NCBI GenBank assembly: GCA_000585055.1
Contig: JEMX01000078.1
Coordinates: forward strand, 1-64,000
DNA: 64,000 nucleotides
Source of the DNA: Candidatus Accumulibacter appositus
Lineage (GTDB): Bacteria > Pseudomonadota > Gammaproteobacteria > Burkholderiales > Rhodocyclaceae
Direction of reading: 5' to 3'
A model generated the notes under the pieces. That model saw nothing but the letters and a program-made list of their open reading frames with translations. It was not told the origin of the DNA and searched no databases. This document shows, in pieces, positions 62,773-64,000 of the stretch; position 1 is the stretch's first letter, and each line of letters begins with the position of its first letter. The position numbers were made by a program, and so were the translations under genes.

Positions 62773-63363
62773 GTGGGATACCTTGCCGAGCTGAAAAAAA
62801 ATCTCAATGTGCCAGATGACGGCCCTAAAAAACCAAAAGAACCTGGAAAAGTGAGTTGTTTAGGTTCTTTTGGTTCGTCATCCGGGGTGTTGGAAAAAAT
62901 TCATATTGCCAATTCCTGCGATCGCCAGCCGGTCCCGTTGGCTGATCGCGACCCGTCGGAGGCGCCAGCGGCGAGCGCTGCTGAAGTTCGTGCCAGCTAT
63001 CCGGATGCGCGGGCGGCCGAGCCGTTCGAGTCGATCGCCGTGCGTGAATCCGAACCGATCGCCGGCGACCAGGACGCCGCCATTCGGGCATGGCTGGCGC
63101 AGATCGGCGAAACCGACGCGACGACCATCGACGAGGTATTGACCAGGTGCAGGAACGACAGCGACGCGCGGGCGTGCTACCTTGGCCGAGCACGTCACGC
63201 GGCAACGGATGACCTCGACGACCGGCGAGCCTGCCGCCAATGCTGCAACCTGCGGTCTGGCGTCTGCATCGTTGCCAAGCCGGGGGGCATTGTCTCGGCG
63301 ACACGGGGTTACAGGCCTGCGGCGCCGGAGCTGCCGCGACGATGCGACGGGTACGCGCCATGA
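62773..63363 (+). CDS. Unknown protein with C-terminal Cys cluster
   Basis: 196 aa with a GTG start 2 bp after the primase stop. The N-terminus is VGYLAELKKNLNVPDDGPKK. The C-terminal half has AWLAQIGETDATTIDEVLTR and then RRACRQCCNLRSGVCIVAKP, with further Cys near RRCDGYAP, which may bind zinc. It is found in this position in related islands in my recollection, but no function is known. It overlaps the next gene by ATGA. Confidence 0.6.
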   Translation: MGYLAELKKNLNVPDDGPKKPKEPGKVSCLGSFGSSSGVLEKIHIANSCDRQPVPLADRDPSEAPAASAAEVRASYPDARAAEPFESIAVRESEPIAGDQDAAIRAWLAQIGETDATTIDEVLTRCRNDSDARACYLGRARHAATDDLDDRRACRQCCNLRSGVCIVAKPGGIVSATRGYRPAAPELPRRCDGYAP

Positions 63364-63680
63364 GCGAATCGACCCCGGAGAAGCGGCGGCGCTGGCGCGA
63401 GTATCACGAACGGTGCTCGGCTGTTCATCGGCTATGGCAAGAGCGTGGCTATCGGCATCCTCTGCCACCTTGCCCAGCGTTCCCCGCCGATCTGATTGGC
63501 CTGGCTTGCGGCGCGAAGACGCGAGCCGGAACACCCTGCAAGATTACGGCGCTGTACTTTGGGGGCCGGTGCAAGTGGCATGGTGGCTGCTCGACCGGTC
63601 CGAAGACCGAGGCAGGCAAAGAGCAAGCGCGCGTCAATGGCAGGAAGGGCGGCCGGCCGAGAAAGCAGAAACCAGAGTGA
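63360..63680 (+). CDS. Small basic protein with HGGxSTGPKT motif
   Basis: 106 aa. Cys residues in CGAKTRAGTPCKITALYFGG and a His in CKWHGGCSTGPKTEAGKEQA, then a basic tail GRKGGRPRKQKPE. The C..C..C..HGG-STGPKT pattern is shared with phage-associated proteins of unknown function and looks like a small zinc-binding module. Its ATG overlaps the previous stop. Confidence 0.65.
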   Translation: MSESTPEKRRRWREYHERCSAVHRLWQERGYRHPLPPCPAFPADLIGLACGAKTRAGTPCKITALYFGGRCKWHGGCSTGPKTEAGKEQARVNGRKGGRPRKQKPE

Positions 63681-64000
63681 TAGAAGGGAAGGTTGGGGGA
63701 AGGTTTGACTCGGCGGCGGCCACAAAGAAATCCCAAGTCATAGATGGGCAAGGTAACGGCAAGGTCACCCCAAGTTGACCCAAAGGTTCAGTCGTCGGCG
63801 TGGCGACCGTGGCAACCGAAGCTGTAAGGCTTGACAAAACCTGGCTTTCGCCACACACGAGAGGAGCCGAAGCCGGACGATCTGCCAGCCGGTGTGGATG
63901 ATCTTTGGCGCGCCATCAAAAAAGTGAACGACAGCGTGTGATGGTTACGGCGTGACGTCTGCGCCGATCGGGCGCCGGCGACGCATGTCGGGCTGTGGGC
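63681..64000. other. 320 bp without a recognisable gene
   Basis: Nothing coding or repeated is supported here. A short AAGTTGACCC (63771-63780) weakly resembles the reverse complement of the GGGGTAACTT repeat at 57448-57559, but one copy is not evidence. Confidence 0.5.

Larger units (their letters stand above)
57284..64000. mobile_element. Integrated element at tRNA-Leu (left part; right end not in window)
   Basis: A P4-type tyrosine integrase lies directly after tRNA-Leu, followed by AlpA, a PC4-like protein and a primase/DUF3987 protein, all on the plus strand with overlaps. No capsid, tail, conjugation or toxin gene is visible in this part. The content matches replication and excision modules of P4-like satellites or genomic islands. 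The repeat of the tRNA 3' end (attR) must lie beyond 64000. Confidence 0.85.

Overview
The window looks like chromosomal DNA of a GC-rich betaproteobacterium of the Rhodocyclales type. The evidence is the order of the spc/alpha ribosomal operon, the cysE-iscR-nifS-iscS-iscU-iscA-hscB-hscA-fdx-iscX order, a DUF2802 protein and an ATM1-type exporter. A complete pstSCAB operon, a Tat-exported PhoX and a PHO box fit a phosphate-accumulating relative such as Candidatus Accumulibacter, but that genus is inference, not proof.

Layout. 1-7.6 kb: spc and alpha operons, from rpsN (cut by the window edge) to rplQ, closed by a strong terminator. 7.7-21.8 kb: an ABC exporter on the minus strand, then a fatty-acid beta-oxidation region (TetR regulator, FadE, thiolase, FadJ-like fusion, FadL porin, FadB, FadA). 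Two near-identical palindromes sit on the promoters of the regulator and of fadBA. 21.9-29.2 kb: DUF2802, SPOR, TPR, RidA, RecG, a chemotaxis receptor and a GNAT. 29.3-39.1 kb: PstSCAB, a zinc/manganese-type ABC importer, two small basic proteins behind a PHO box, and PhoX. 39.2-41.2 kb: ECF sigma factor and alanine dehydrogenase. 41.3-44 kb: a wrecked type I restriction locus (hsdS tail, AAA ATPase, DUF4276, hsdR head fused to a radC tail). 44.1-54.2 kb: SuhB, TrmJ, CysE and the isc operon with two IscR-type operators and two cysteine desulfurases. 54.5-57 kb: an EEP-family nuclease/phosphatase, a Cys-rich unknown protein and RdgC. From 57.3 kb to the window end: an integrated element in tRNA-Leu(UAG) with integrase, AlpA, a PC4-like protein and a primase/DUF3987 protein; its far end is not in the window.

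Two sequence-level patterns stand out. First, six perfect 21-28 bp head-to-tail duplications fall in essential genes or beside them (rpsH, rpsH-rplF gap, rpmD, secY twice, iscU). Three of them break a reading frame, and deleting one copy restores the canonical protein each time, so they are most probably assembly errors. Second, four copies of a ~125 bp intergenic repeat with three hairpins lie in both orientations. No CRISPR array, rRNA gene or insertion sequence was seen.
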